DNA of 64,000 nt from Algoriphagus algorifonticola (GTDB taxonomy: Bacteria > Bacteroidota > Bacteroidia > Cytophagales > Cyclobacteriaceae), in the NCBI RefSeq assembly GCF_007655305.1, contig NZ_VLOG01000008.1, forward strand, positions 62,001 to 126,000, given 5' to 3'. Positions 34,598-43,764 of the stretch are shown here, one piece after another; the stretch's first letter is position 1, and the number at the start of each line of letters is the position of its first letter. A program made the translations under genes and the position numbers. Under the pieces are notes generated by a model that worked only from the letters and a program-made list of their open reading frames with translations, ran no database searches and was not told where the DNA came from.

Positions 34598-36904
34598 GTG
34601 AAGAAACTGATACCCTACATTACTGTATTTCTGACAACCCTAATTCTGGCTTTCCCTTCTAAAGCTCAGAACTGCAACCTGTCTATTCGGGGTAAGGTGA
34701 TTCATTTAGAAAATAACCAACCCATCCCGGGAGCTTACGTGTGGCTGGAAGAAACCAAGCAAGGTGTAGTGACTGATCTTGACGGTAACTTTCTTATAAG
34801 AAATCTTTGTCAAGGCGAATACAATTTGAAAATCCAGTTTTTGGGGCATAAGGAAATTCAGGAAAAAATAGACTTGGCTTCCAGTTCATTCAATAAAACA
34901 TTTCGAATGGAAGAAGAGTCCTTCGCTCTTTCTGGGGTAGAAATTCACGGACACAGAGATGCTGTTCAAACGACTACAGCGGTAACTGCTCTATATGGTG
35001 AGCAATTATTGGAGTCCAGAGGAGAAAACTTGGGAGAAAGCCTCAAAAGAGTTGCTGGTGTCACTACTTTTTCCACGGGAAATAGCATAGCAAAGCCAGT
35101 GATTCATGGTTTGCACTCCAATAGAATCATGATTCTGAATAATGGAATCCGACTTGAAGGACAACAATGGGGAGCTGAGCACGCCCCTGAGATTGATCCT
35201 TTTTTAGCAGATGAAATTACAGTAATAAAAGGTGCTGAAACAGTTCGCTTTGGGCCGGAGGCTATGGGTGGAGTGATTCTAGTTAGTCCGGCTGAAATCC
35301 CTACCAAAAGTGAAAGTAAGACAGATCTATATGTTTTAGGCGCAAGTAATGGTAGAATGGGGAATGTTTCTGTTACTCACCAAGATGGATTCAAAAGCAT
35401 CAAAGGCTTGGGATACAGAGTTCAAGGGTCGGTAAAAAGGGCGGGTAATATTCAAAGTCCGGATTACTATCAGGCAAATACAGGGCTGAATGAAATCAAC
35501 TTTTCTGGTGCACTTGGATATACGAGTCCAAAATTAGGAGCAGAGATTTATTATAGTTTTTTCAACACCGAATTGGGGATATTGAGAGATTCCCATACAG
35601 GAAATTTGACTGATTTACAGGAAATTATTGCCAATGGCAGGCCTTTTTCCAATGTGGGCTTCACTTATGATATCTTAAACCCAAAGCAGAAAGTAGCGCA
35701 TCATCTTGGAAAAATAAAGTCTCATTATCATATCAACTCCAACTGGAAAGCAAATCTTCAATATGGTTTTCAGCTCAACCAAAGACAGGAATTTGATAGA
35801 AGAAGAGGAGATTTAAATGAAAGAGCTAGTTTGGATTTGGAGCTATTCACCAATACTCTTGACTTATTCGTAGACCATACCCACCCAAATGAGTTTAGCG
35901 GTACTTGGGGATTGAATATTATTCAACAGGCAAACAGCAACATTCCAGGAACTGGAGTAACTCCCCTAATTCCGAATTATCAAATGCTCAACATGGGTTT
36001 CTATGGAATTGAAAAATATTCCAAAGGACCTTTGGAAATTGAAGGCGGTATTAGGTTTGATTTTAGAGATGTCTCTACAGCAAGATTCGTCAATAATGAG
36101 CTAGAGGAAGTGGACTTGAACTACAGCAATTTCACAGCTTTTCTAGGTGCTTATTACCAATTATCCCCAAGTCTTACTTTTTCTACCAATTTGGGTTCCG
36201 CATGGAGACCACCGAATATCAATGAATTATTTTCCCAAGGATTACACCATGGGGCAGCTGCTGTGGAAATAGGTGATCAAGATTTGAACTCAGAAAAATC
36301 CCTAAAGTGGGTAAACTCACTTGAGTTTACTTCCAATAAATCAACCTTTGAGTTAACTGCTTACGCCAATAGGATTTCAAATTACATTTACCTCAATCCC
36401 ACAGGAGATACTTTTGTGAGTTTGAGAGGTACTTTCAATGTTTATGAGTACCTGCAGGCAAATGCGCTGTTTTATGGATTTGATTTTTCTGGAAGCTATG
36501 AATTCACCTCCAATTTCAATGCTTACGTCAAAGGATCCATCATTAGGGCAAAAAATACAGACGAAGACAATTTCTTTCCATTTATTCCTTCGGACAGAAT
36601 GGATTGGGGACTTTCTTATAAGCTAGGCCGGGAAAAAAAGACCCACAAATTTACTATCAGTAATCAGTTGGTTGCGAGACAAAACCGAGAGCCTGATTTT
36701 GATTTGGCTCCTGCTCCTGATGCTTATGCTTTATTCAACTTTGGGTATTTAAGACAATTGCCAATTGGACAAAACAAATTGAATCTTGGGCTACAGGTTC
36801 AAAATATCTTCAATACCAGCTATAAAGAGTACATGAACAGATTTCGATACTTCACTGATGATATCGGAAGAAACATCCTTTTGAAAATCAATTACCAATT
36901 TTAA
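34598..36904 (+). CDS. TonB-dependent outer-membrane receptor
   Basis: Outer-membrane active transporter, 768 residues. After a signal peptide (about 1-23) comes a carboxypeptidase-like beta-sandwich (about 25-110, PIPGAYVWLEETKQGVVTDLDG), typical of Bacteroidota, then the plug (about 120-230: GENLGESLKRVAGVTTFST, NGIRLEGQQWGAEHAPEIDP, IKGAETVRFGPEAMGGVI) and a 22-stranded barrel ending in aromatic ILLKINYQF. The WGxEH-type plug resembles zinc/copper-related receptors such as ZnuD, but the ligand is not proven. The start is GTG; no other start would include the signal peptide. A lipoprotein gene follows 12 bases later, probably its partner. Confidence 0.9.
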   Translation: MKKLIPYITVFLTTLILAFPSKAQNCNLSIRGKVIHLENNQPIPGAYVWLEETKQGVVTDLDGNFLIRNLCQGEYNLKIQFLGHKEIQEKIDLASSSFNKTFRMEEESFALSGVEIHGHRDAVQTTTAVTALYGEQLLESRGENLGESLKRVAGVTTFSTGNSIAKPVIHGLHSNRIMILNNGIRLEGQQWGAEHAPEIDPFLADEITVIKGAETVRFGPEAMGGVILVSPAEIPTKSESKTDLYVLGASNGRMGNVSVTHQDGFKSIKGLGYRVQGSVKRAGNIQSPDYYQANTGLNEINFSGALGYTSPKLGAEIYYSFFNTELGILRDSHTGNLTDLQEIIANGRPFSNVGFTYDILNPKQKVAHHLGKIKSHYHINSNWKANLQYGFQLNQRQEFDRRRGDLNERASLDLELFTNTLDLFVDHTHPNEFSGTWGLNIIQQANSNIPGTGVTPLIPNYQMLNMGFYGIEKYSKGPLEIEGGIRFDFRDVSTARFVNNELEEVDLNYSNFTAFLGAYYQLSPSLTFSTNLGSAWRPPNINELFSQGLHHGAAAVEIGDQDLNSEKSLKWVNSLEFTSNKSTFELTAYANRISNYIYLNPTGDTFVSLRGTFNVYEYLQANALFYGFDFSGSYEFTSNFNAYVKGSIIRAKNTDEDNFFPFIPSDRMDWGLSYKLGREKKTHKFTISNQLVARQNREPDFDLAPAPDAYALFNFGYLRQLPIGQNKLNLGLQVQNIFNTSYKEYMNRFRYFTDDIGRNILLKINYQF

Positions 36905-36916
36905 TTTATAAACACA

Positions 36917-37519
36917 ATGAAAACTATCCAAAAAATCCCTTTTTACGCATTAATCGTAAGTTTATTCGTATTTACTGCCTGCGAGCCGGAAGAGCCTGTA
37001 GAGGAAAATGACGGAGAAGTAATTACTGATGTGACCTTAAATTTTACTGAGTTGGATGCTTCGGGTAATCCTATTGGTACACCAATCAGTTTCAAGGCTT
37101 CTGACCCAGAAGGAATTGAAGTAGGAGCTTCTCCTGTAGTGCAGACTGTAAGCCTTATGAAAGGTAAAACCTACCGTTTAGACATTGAAGTATTCAATGC
37201 TATCGAAAACGAGGATATTACAGAAGAGATTTTAGAGGAAGCTGATGAGCATCAGTTTTATTTCTTGGGATCAGCTTTCGTGGGATCTTCCGCACCACTT
37301 ACTTATGTCTACGATGATGAAAGCGGAGAACTAATCGGTGTAAGAGGTATCGTTACAGTAGCTTCTTCTCCAGGTTTCAACAATGCTCAAATGAGAATTG
37401 TCTTGAGACACGATTTGGATAAAAACTATCCAGGAGCCAACAATCCAAACTTTGAAAATTTTGTGATGGCAGGTGGAGAAACCGATTTAGACATCACTTT
37501 CCCACTAGTCTTAAATTAA
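36917..37519 (+). CDS. Lipoprotein partner of the TonB receptor, unknown fold
   Basis: A 200-residue lipoprotein with lipobox FTAC (Cys22) and an acidic linker EPEEPVEENDGE. The rest appears to be beta-rich: DVTLNFTELDASGNPIGTPI, VQTVSLMKGKTYRLDIEVFNA, HQFYFLGSAF and MRIVLRHDLDKNYPG. I recall such proteins following TonB receptors in Bacteroidota, sometimes labelled type 1 periplasmic-binding-fold superfamily, but I cannot confirm that here. The tight linkage suggests a surface ligand-binding accessory for the receptor. It contains His and Asp residues (HQFYF, RHDLD) that could bind metal, though this is speculation. Confidence 0.65.
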   Translation: MKTIQKIPFYALIVSLFVFTACEPEEPVEENDGEVITDVTLNFTELDASGNPIGTPISFKASDPEGIEVGASPVVQTVSLMKGKTYRLDIEVFNAIENEDITEEILEEADEHQFYFLGSAFVGSSAPLTYVYDDESGELIGVRGIVTVASSPGFNNAQMRIVLRHDLDKNYPGANNPNFENFVMAGGETDLDITFPLVLN

Positions 37520-37528
37520 AAAAAAATT

Positions 37529-37664
37529 AGGCTGTCTCAAAAGTGCAATATGTCAAATTGAGCGAAGTCGAAATGTAGGCCACAACGATAGAAATGGCCT
37601 TCGACTCCCTGCCTGCGTCAGACAGGCGCTCAGGCTGACACTAGAGCTATTTATGAGACAGCCT
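37529..37664. mobile_element. MITE-like palindromic repeat with 11-bp terminal inverted repeats
   Basis: Ends AGGCTGTCTCA (37529-37539) and TGAGACAGCCT (37654-37664) are perfect inverted repeats. Inside, TGTCA/TGACA, GAGCG/CGCTC and AGTCGAA/TTCGACT pair symmetrically, and the centre holds a CCTGCCTGC/AGACAGG-type stem. The 136-base element has no ORF and would fold into one long hairpin. The core TGAGCGAAGTCGAA is a common dispersed repeat in Bacteroidota. It is followed by CTTTTTT, so it may also terminate transcription. Confidence 0.75.
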
Positions 37665-37674
37665 CTTTTTTATT

Positions 37675-38187
37675 CTAATAATCCTTCCCGCAAATCACCA
37701 TTTGAGACGGATCAAAATTGGAAGCATTCGCAGCTTTTCCAATATTTCCAGCAACCAAAATTGTATTGTAATCAGGTCCATCGGCAGCTAGATGAACTTT
37801 GATATGCCCTTCAAATCCTAATAGTTCATTGAACAGTAATCGATTTCCGTTGGTCATTTGCTCCAATACAGTCACTGATTTTAGGGATGCTGCATTTACC
37901 GGCTTGAGCATAAATGCTATTGTGGCTTGTGGGGTATTGATATTCCCAAAATGCAGATGAGCCGGGTAACTTACACTTGCATCACCTCTGGAACCTTCCA
38001 GATCAATACTCATCTCCAAATTCCCACCGATCAATTCCCTGACGGTCGCAGTTCCAGAAAAATCAAAATCTGAGGCTTTGAATAAAGTATATTCAACCTG
38101 CTTGCCGGTGTATTTATTTGATTCAAATGAGTCAGTGCAGGATATGAAAATTAACCCGGAAAGTAGCGCAAAAATTAACTTTTTCAT
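37675..38187 (-). CDS. CHRD-like domain lipoprotein
   Basis: A 170-residue lipoprotein with lipobox FISC (Cys17). The body resembles the CHRD (chordin-like) domain: FSGTATVRELIGGNLEMSIDL, then PAHLHFGNINTPQATIAFML, in which the His-Leu-His element matches the CHRD consensus aHiHxG. C-terminal ICGKDY contains a cysteine. CHRD proteins are extracytoplasmic with no established biochemical role. The match is by eye and moderately secure. It stands alone between the MITE-like repeat and the ligase gene. Confidence 0.6.
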   Translation of the reverse strand: MKKLIFALLSGLIFISCTDSFESNKYTGKQVEYTLFKASDFDFSGTATVRELIGGNLEMSIDLEGSRGDASVSYPAHLHFGNINTPQATIAFMLKPVNAASLKSVTVLEQMTNGNRLLFNELLGFEGHIKVHLAADGPDYNTILVAGNIGKAANASNFDPSQMVICGKDY

Positions 38188-38274
38188 GAATAGCTTGTTT
38201 TCAAATTGGTAAACGGCAAGAAGTCCATTAAGTTAAGATTTCAATTTAAATACTCTTACTCATTATCCATTTGA

Positions 38275-39867
38275 ATGAAAAACTTTGCAGAGCTAATCAC
38301 TAAGTTGGATCAAACCAACAAAACCAAAGATAAGCTGGAAGCTTTGCAACATTTTTTTGAAACATCTTCCTCAAAAGATAAAGTCTGGGCAATCGCCCTA
38401 TTCACTCACAGAAGACCGAAAAGGCAAGTGAATACCCGACAATTACGAGAGTGGTGTATGGAAATGGCCGCAATTCCAGAATGGCTATTTGAGGAATCAT
38501 ATCACACAGTAGGAGATTTGGCAGAAACCATTTCTCTCTTGCTACCTCTACCCACTTCCGAGTCGAGCAATCATCTCAGTGATTGGATCAATCAGTTGAT
38601 AGCTTTAAAGGAAAAATCCGACGAACAAAAGAAAGATTTCATTCTGAATGCATGGAGCAAACTGGACCGAATGGAGCGCTTTGTGTTCAATAAAATTATC
38701 ACAGGAGGATTCAGAATTGGTGTCAGTCAAAATTTAATCACTCAGGCCCTTGCTAATTTTCTAAACCGGGAAAAAGCAGACATTGCTTATGCATTGATGG
38801 GAAATTGGGATCCTGAAACTTTAACCTTTGATCAGCTTTTTGACCAAACAGAAGCAGAAAAAGACTTAAGCAAACCCTACCCTTTTTTCTTAGCCCATCC
38901 TTTAGAAAAGATACCAGAAGAGCTAGGGAAGACAGAAGAGTGGCAAGTTGAATGGAAATGGGATGGAATTAGAGGACAATTGATAAGGAGAAACCAAGAA
39001 ACTTTCATCTGGAGCAGAGGAGAAGAACTTGTCAATGAAAAGTTTCCTGAACTTATTGATTTAGGAAGTTCATTGCCTGACGGTTTGGTATTGGATGGAG
39101 AGATTTTGGCTTTCGATGAAGGAAAGCCCCTACCCTTTGGTATTTTGCAAACACGGATTGGAAGAAAATCCATTAGTAAAAAAATACTGAAAGATGCCCC
39201 TGTGAGCCTATTGGCATATGATTTATTGGAGTTTGAAGGTGCGGATTTCAGAGACTATCCTTTGAAAAAAAGGAGACAAATTTTGGAAGAAGTCGTCCGG
39301 AAGACTAAACATCCAAGATTGGAAATATCCAGTCCACTTCTGGCTGAAAATTGGGATGAATATGCCAAAATAAGAGAAAATTCCAGAGCTAATTTAGCAG
39401 AAGGCCTGATGCTGAAACACAAAGATTCTCCCTATGAGACAGGTAGAAAACGAGGGAATTGGTGGAAATGGAAAATCGATCCTTTGACGATTGATGGAGT
39501 CATGATTTATGCCCAAAAGGGACACGGAAGACGGGCTGACTTGTACAGTGATTATACCTTTGCGGTTTGGGAAGGAGAAAATCTTGTTCCTTTTGCAAAA
39601 GCATACTCTGGTCTTACCGATTCCGAAATGCGGGAGGTGGACCAATTTGTCAAGAAAAACACCCGAGAAAGATTTGGACCTGTGAGAACAGTGAAAGCAG
39701 AGCTTGTATTTGAAATTGCATTTGAAGGAATTCAGGCAAGCCCAAGACACAAAAGCGGTATAGCCTTGAGATTTCCCCGTATCTTAAGATGGAGAAAAGA
39801 CAAGCCTAAAGAAGAGGCAAATACACTTCAAGACTTGAAAGATCTTTTAAAACTGTATGGAGGATAA
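38275..39867 (+). CDS. ATP-dependent DNA ligase (ligase-associated repair type)
   Basis: ATP-dependent ligase of 530 residues. The N-terminal ~190 residues are the helical DNA-binding domain found in LigB-like enzymes. The adenylation lysine is Lys228 in EWKWDGIRGQ (motif I, KxDG). Motif III is LVLDGEILAFDEG, motif IV is AEGLMLKHKDSPYE, and motif V is WWKWKIDPLTIDGVMI; the OB-fold follows. It overlaps by 11 bases with a Lhr-type helicase, matching the bacterial system known as ligase-associated DNA damage response. The metallo-beta-lactamase exonuclease and metallophosphoesterase partners are not next to it. Confidence 0.93.
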   Translation: MKNFAELITKLDQTNKTKDKLEALQHFFETSSSKDKVWAIALFTHRRPKRQVNTRQLREWCMEMAAIPEWLFEESYHTVGDLAETISLLLPLPTSESSNHLSDWINQLIALKEKSDEQKKDFILNAWSKLDRMERFVFNKIITGGFRIGVSQNLITQALANFLNREKADIAYALMGNWDPETLTFDQLFDQTEAEKDLSKPYPFFLAHPLEKIPEELGKTEEWQVEWKWDGIRGQLIRRNQETFIWSRGEELVNEKFPELIDLGSSLPDGLVLDGEILAFDEGKPLPFGILQTRIGRKSISKKILKDAPVSLLAYDLLEFEGADFRDYPLKKRRQILEEVVRKTKHPRLEISSPLLAENWDEYAKIRENSRANLAEGLMLKHKDSPYETGRKRGNWWKWKIDPLTIDGVMIYAQKGHGRRADLYSDYTFAVWEGENLVPFAKAYSGLTDSEMREVDQFVKKNTRERFGPVRTVKAELVFEIAFEGIQASPRHKSGIALRFPRILRWRKDKPKEEANTLQDLKDLLKLYGG

Positions 39868-42316
39868 GCGTTTTCAGGTTGCCTTAAATTACTTCAAGTC
39901 TAAAGGTTGGACAGCCTTTCCTTTTCAGCTTCATGCCTGGAAAGACTATTTAGATGGAAAATCAGGTCTATTAAATGCCCCAACAGGATCAGGAAAAACT
40001 TTTGCTTTATGGTTTCCGGTAATTCTGGAATTTATCCAACAGCATCCCGACGATTGGCAGAACAGCAAAACCAATGGACTTCAGCTTATCTGGGTCACTC
40101 CCCTTAGAGCCTTAGCTAAAGACATACAAAAGGCTATGGAAGAGGTTTGCGAGGCTATTGGTTTGCCTTGGCAAGTGGCAGTCAGAAATGGAGATACCGA
40201 TGCCAAAACCAGAGCTGCATTGAAAAGAAGGCCTCCCGAAGTCTTAATCACAACTCCTGAAACACTGCATATATTAATCGCCCAAAAAGATCATCATAAA
40301 CTCTTTCAAACGGTTCAAACTGTAGTGGTTGATGAATGGCATGAGTTGGTCGGAAATAAGAGAGGAGTTCAGGTTCAGCTTGCTTTAGAATACATACAGG
40401 CAATCTGCCCGAACATTTTCAAAAGATGGGCTATATCTGCTACCATTGGTAATTTGGAGGAAGCTGCCAAGGCGCTTTTAGGAAAAGACCTTCCCATAAA
40501 TATTGTCAAAGCTGAGGTAGTAAAAGAAATCCGACTAGAATCTGTTTTTCCAGATGAAATCGAAAAATATCCTTGGTCTGGGCATCTGGGAATCAGGATG
40601 TTGGACAAAATAATTCCGATTATTGAATCGGGAAAATCTCTCTTACTTTTTACCAATACACGATCTCAGACGGAAATTTGGTATCAAAAAATTTTGGAAG
40701 CCAAACCTGAATGGGCAGGCTGGATCGCCATGCATCATGGCTCTTTGGACATGTCTGTTCGATCTTGGGTAGAAGAAGCTTTGCACGAAGGAAAATTAAA
40801 ACTAGTGGTCTGCACCTCAAGTTTAGACCTCGGAGTAGATTTTAGACCCGTTGACAAAGTCATCCAAATAGGAAGTCCTAAAGGTGTTGCGCGCTTTATG
40901 CAAAGAGCTGGTAGAGCTGGACATCAACCGGGTGTTCCCTCTGAAGTTTATTTCGTCCCTACCAATTCTCTAGAGTTAATTGAAGCAGCAGCTTTAAGGG
41001 ATGCCATGGAAAATGAAGCCATAGAGTCTCAATTTGCTCCTATCCTACCCTATGATGTCCTCATTCAATTTTTGGTCACACTGGCAGTAGGCGAAGGATT
41101 TGCACCGGAAAAAATCTATCTAATCGTCAAACGAACCTACTCTTTTTCCAATTTAAGCAAAGAGGAAATGGCCTGGGCTATGGATTTCATTACCAAAGGA
41201 GGAAATTCTCTGGGAAGCTATGAGGATTTTCTCAAAGTCAGTCAAGATGAGGATGGGCTATACAAAGTCAAAAACAAAAGAATAGCAATGAAACATAGGC
41301 TTTCTATGGGAACCATTGTTTCGGAAGCAATGATGAAAGTGAAGTTCAAAAATGGAACCTACCTGGGCACAGTGGAAGAGTACTTCATTTCAAAAATGAA
41401 AATTGGGGATAGATTCTTTTTTGCGGGTCGATCATTAGAGCTTCTTCAAATTCGAGACCTTAGCGCCATAGTCAAGGTCAGTGAGAAAAAAACCAATAAC
41501 GTGGTAAGCTGGATGGGTGCAAGAATGTCACTTTCTTCCATGCTGTCAGATAAAATTCTCCAAATACTTTCAGAGTATAATAATGGCATTCATAAATCAG
41601 AAGAAGTCAAGCAGGTTTTACCGATTTTGGATCTTCAGAGTAAGCTTTCCATTGTACCTGATCAAAGCACCTTCTTGATAGAGTCTCATCAAAGCAAGCA
41701 GGGATATCACATTTTTTTCTACCCTTTTGAAGGCAGAATGATGCATGAATTGATGAGTGCTTTGATTGCCTATAGAGTTTCAGCAAGCTATCCAGTTACT
41801 TTCAATATGGCGATGAATGATTATGGCTTTGAGCTACTTTCAGATATGCCAATTCCTATTGAAGAAATATTAGAAGAAGATGTTTTCAGCCTAAAAAATA
41901 TCAAGGAGGATATTCTTCACTGTGTGAATGAAAGTGAAATGTCCCGGAGAAAATTCAGAGAAATTGCCAGTATTGCAGGGTTGGTTTTTCAGGGATATCC
42001 AGGAAAACCCACCACATTCAAGCACATTCAGGCCAATTCCAGCTTACTTTTTCAGGTTTTTGAGCAATATGATCCAGATAACCTATTGTTGAAGCAGGCA
42101 CATGAAGAAGCCATCAACCAGCAGATGGATAGAGATAAGTTGATTAATGCCTTAAAAAAGATCAATCGATTGAAGATCGTGGTCAAACACCCAGTTCAAT
42201 TTACCCCATTCTCTTTTCCTATCATGGTGGACAGATTGAGCCGAACAACCATTTCCTCAGAAAGTCTGGAAGATAGAATTGCCAAAATACAAGCTCAGTT
42301 TACTATTTTTGATTAG
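39857..42316 (+). CDS. Lhr-like DEXH-box helicase, DNA-ligase-associated
   Basis: Superfamily 2 helicase of 819 residues, similar in type to the Lhr core. Q-motif region FPFQLHAWKDYLDGKSGLL precedes Walker A APTGSGKT (41-48). Motif II is VVDEWH; SATIGN is motif III; LFTNTR is motif Ia-like in domain 2; VVCTSSLDLGVDF and QRAGRAGH are motifs V and VI. The winged-helix and Lhr-specific C-terminal part follows. Its gene overlaps the ligase gene, as in the ligase-associated repair system, where it probably remodels damaged DNA. It converges with trkH and overlaps it by four bases. Confidence 0.93.
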   Translation: MEDKRFQVALNYFKSKGWTAFPFQLHAWKDYLDGKSGLLNAPTGSGKTFALWFPVILEFIQQHPDDWQNSKTNGLQLIWVTPLRALAKDIQKAMEEVCEAIGLPWQVAVRNGDTDAKTRAALKRRPPEVLITTPETLHILIAQKDHHKLFQTVQTVVVDEWHELVGNKRGVQVQLALEYIQAICPNIFKRWAISATIGNLEEAAKALLGKDLPINIVKAEVVKEIRLESVFPDEIEKYPWSGHLGIRMLDKIIPIIESGKSLLLFTNTRSQTEIWYQKILEAKPEWAGWIAMHHGSLDMSVRSWVEEALHEGKLKLVVCTSSLDLGVDFRPVDKVIQIGSPKGVARFMQRAGRAGHQPGVPSEVYFVPTNSLELIEAAALRDAMENEAIESQFAPILPYDVLIQFLVTLAVGEGFAPEKIYLIVKRTYSFSNLSKEEMAWAMDFITKGGNSLGSYEDFLKVSQDEDGLYKVKNKRIAMKHRLSMGTIVSEAMMKVKFKNGTYLGTVEEYFISKMKIGDRFFFAGRSLELLQIRDLSAIVKVSEKKTNNVVSWMGARMSLSSMLSDKILQILSEYNNGIHKSEEVKQVLPILDLQSKLSIVPDQSTFLIESHQSKQGYHIFFYPFEGRMMHELMSALIAYRVSASYPVTFNMAMNDYGFELLSDMPIPIEEILEEDVFSLKNIKEDILHCVNESEMSRRKFREIASIAGLVFQGYPGKPTTFKHIQANSSLLFQVFEQYDPDNLLLKQAHEEAINQQMDRDKLINALKKINRLKIVVKHPVQFTPFSFPIMVDRLSRTTISSESLEDRIAKIQAQFTIFD

Positions 42317-43761
42317 TTCGCTCTCCAGAAGAATGGAGTGAATAAGATCAGAATGGTGAATAATTCCAATCTTCCAAGAAGCATGATAAAGGAAAGGAAT
42401 ATTTTAGCGGATCCGCTGAAAAAGGCAAAGTTGTCTACCGGACCTACTTCTCCTATGGCTGGTCCAACATTACCCAAACAGGTAGCCACAGCACCTAGAG
42501 AAGTCGGTAAATCATAGCCCATTAGAGAGAGTACCAATGCCCCAATGACAAAAGTCAATAGGTAAATCAAAAGGAAGTTCATAATATGGGTAATGATCCT
42601 TCCAGTAACCCGGTCACCATTGATCATCAATGGTACTATCGCCCTTGGATGGACCAGTCTTTTAAACTCCAACCAGGAATTTTTAATAAAAGTCAGGTGA
42701 CGTACGAACTTGATCCCACCGGCTGTTGATCCTGCTGAGCCCCCCAAAAACAGAAGCATGAAGAAAATAAAGCTCATCCCCTGTCCGTATTGTGTATAGT
42801 CGTCAGTGACATATCCAGTAGTAGTTACCAGAGAGACCACTTGGAAAAGGGATTTTCTAAAAGCCAATTCATAGTCAACCCCTCCTTTTGCGAAAATTGG
42901 GTAGAATAATATCACAGATATCCCTAGCAAAGCGAAAGCGTAAGTTTTAAACTCATCACTTTTCAATACCCTTCTAAATTTCCCCATCAAACCAAAATAA
43001 ATGATGGTAAAGTTGGTTCCGGCCAAAAACATGAAGACAATTGCTACATATTGAATAAAAGCCGAATCATAATAAGCCATTGAAGCATTTTTGGTAGAGA
43101 ACCCACCCGTAGCCAAGGTCGTCAAGGCATGGTTGATGGCATCATAAAAAGTCATTCCACCTACCCAATAAAGAAGGGTTGCCAATAAAGTCAATCCCAC
43201 GTAGACATACCATAACCTCTTGGCTGTTTCGGAAATCCTAGGATGCACCTTATCAGAAGTTGGCCCCGGTGACTCGGCTACAAAGAGTTCAATTCCACCA
43301 ATTCCCAAAAGTGGGAAAATTGCAACCGTCAAGACAATAATTCCCAAACCACCAATCCATTGCGTCATACTTCTCCAGAAAAGAAGACCTTTAGGCATTG
43401 CCTCTATATCAGTCAAAATACTGGCACCTGTTGTAGTAAGACCCGACATGGTCTCAAATAGAGCATCGTGAAAAGAGGTGATTTCGGCGCTTAAAATAAA
43501 GGGCAACATTCCAAACAGCGTCATAAAAACCCAAGAAAGAGCCACAATCAAATAGCCCTCTCTTTTTCGGATATTTTGATCCTGCTTGGAAAAGGAAGAA
43601 AAGAAAAATGCACCAAAAAGGGCTGAAATACACATTGCAACCAAAATTGGCCAAGGGTCTTCTCCAAAATAAATTGACCACCCCGCTGCAGGAAGCATCA
43701 AAATCGAGATGAGCACCAAGAGGGCTCCCATGATTTTTGCTATTTCCTTAAAATGAATCAT
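42313..43761 (-). CDS. trkH: TrkH-type potassium uptake channel
   Basis: Membrane subunit of the Trk/Ktr potassium transporter, 482 residues. Four pore-loop repeats are visible: TMSGLTTTGASIL, LTTLATGGFST, SLVTTTGYVTDDY and VATCLGNVGPAIG, each with the Gly-containing filter. Ten or so hydrophobic helices are evident. SAGSTAGGIKFVRHL is typical. It pairs with the regulatory TrkA subunit encoded three bases upstream, so channel and gating ring are made together. Confidence 0.94.
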   Translation of the reverse strand: MIHFKEIAKIMGALLVLISILMLPAAGWSIYFGEDPWPILVAMCISALFGAFFFSSFSKQDQNIRKREGYLIVALSWVFMTLFGMLPFILSAEITSFHDALFETMSGLTTTGASILTDIEAMPKGLLFWRSMTQWIGGLGIIVLTVAIFPLLGIGGIELFVAESPGPTSDKVHPRISETAKRLWYVYVGLTLLATLLYWVGGMTFYDAINHALTTLATGGFSTKNASMAYYDSAFIQYVAIVFMFLAGTNFTIIYFGLMGKFRRVLKSDEFKTYAFALLGISVILFYPIFAKGGVDYELAFRKSLFQVVSLVTTTGYVTDDYTQYGQGMSFIFFMLLFLGGSAGSTAGGIKFVRHLTFIKNSWLEFKRLVHPRAIVPLMINGDRVTGRIITHIMNFLLIYLLTFVIGALVLSLMGYDLPTSLGAVATCLGNVGPAIGEVGPVDNFAFFSGSAKIFLSFIMLLGRLELFTILILFTPFFWRAN

Positions 43762-43764
43762 AGA

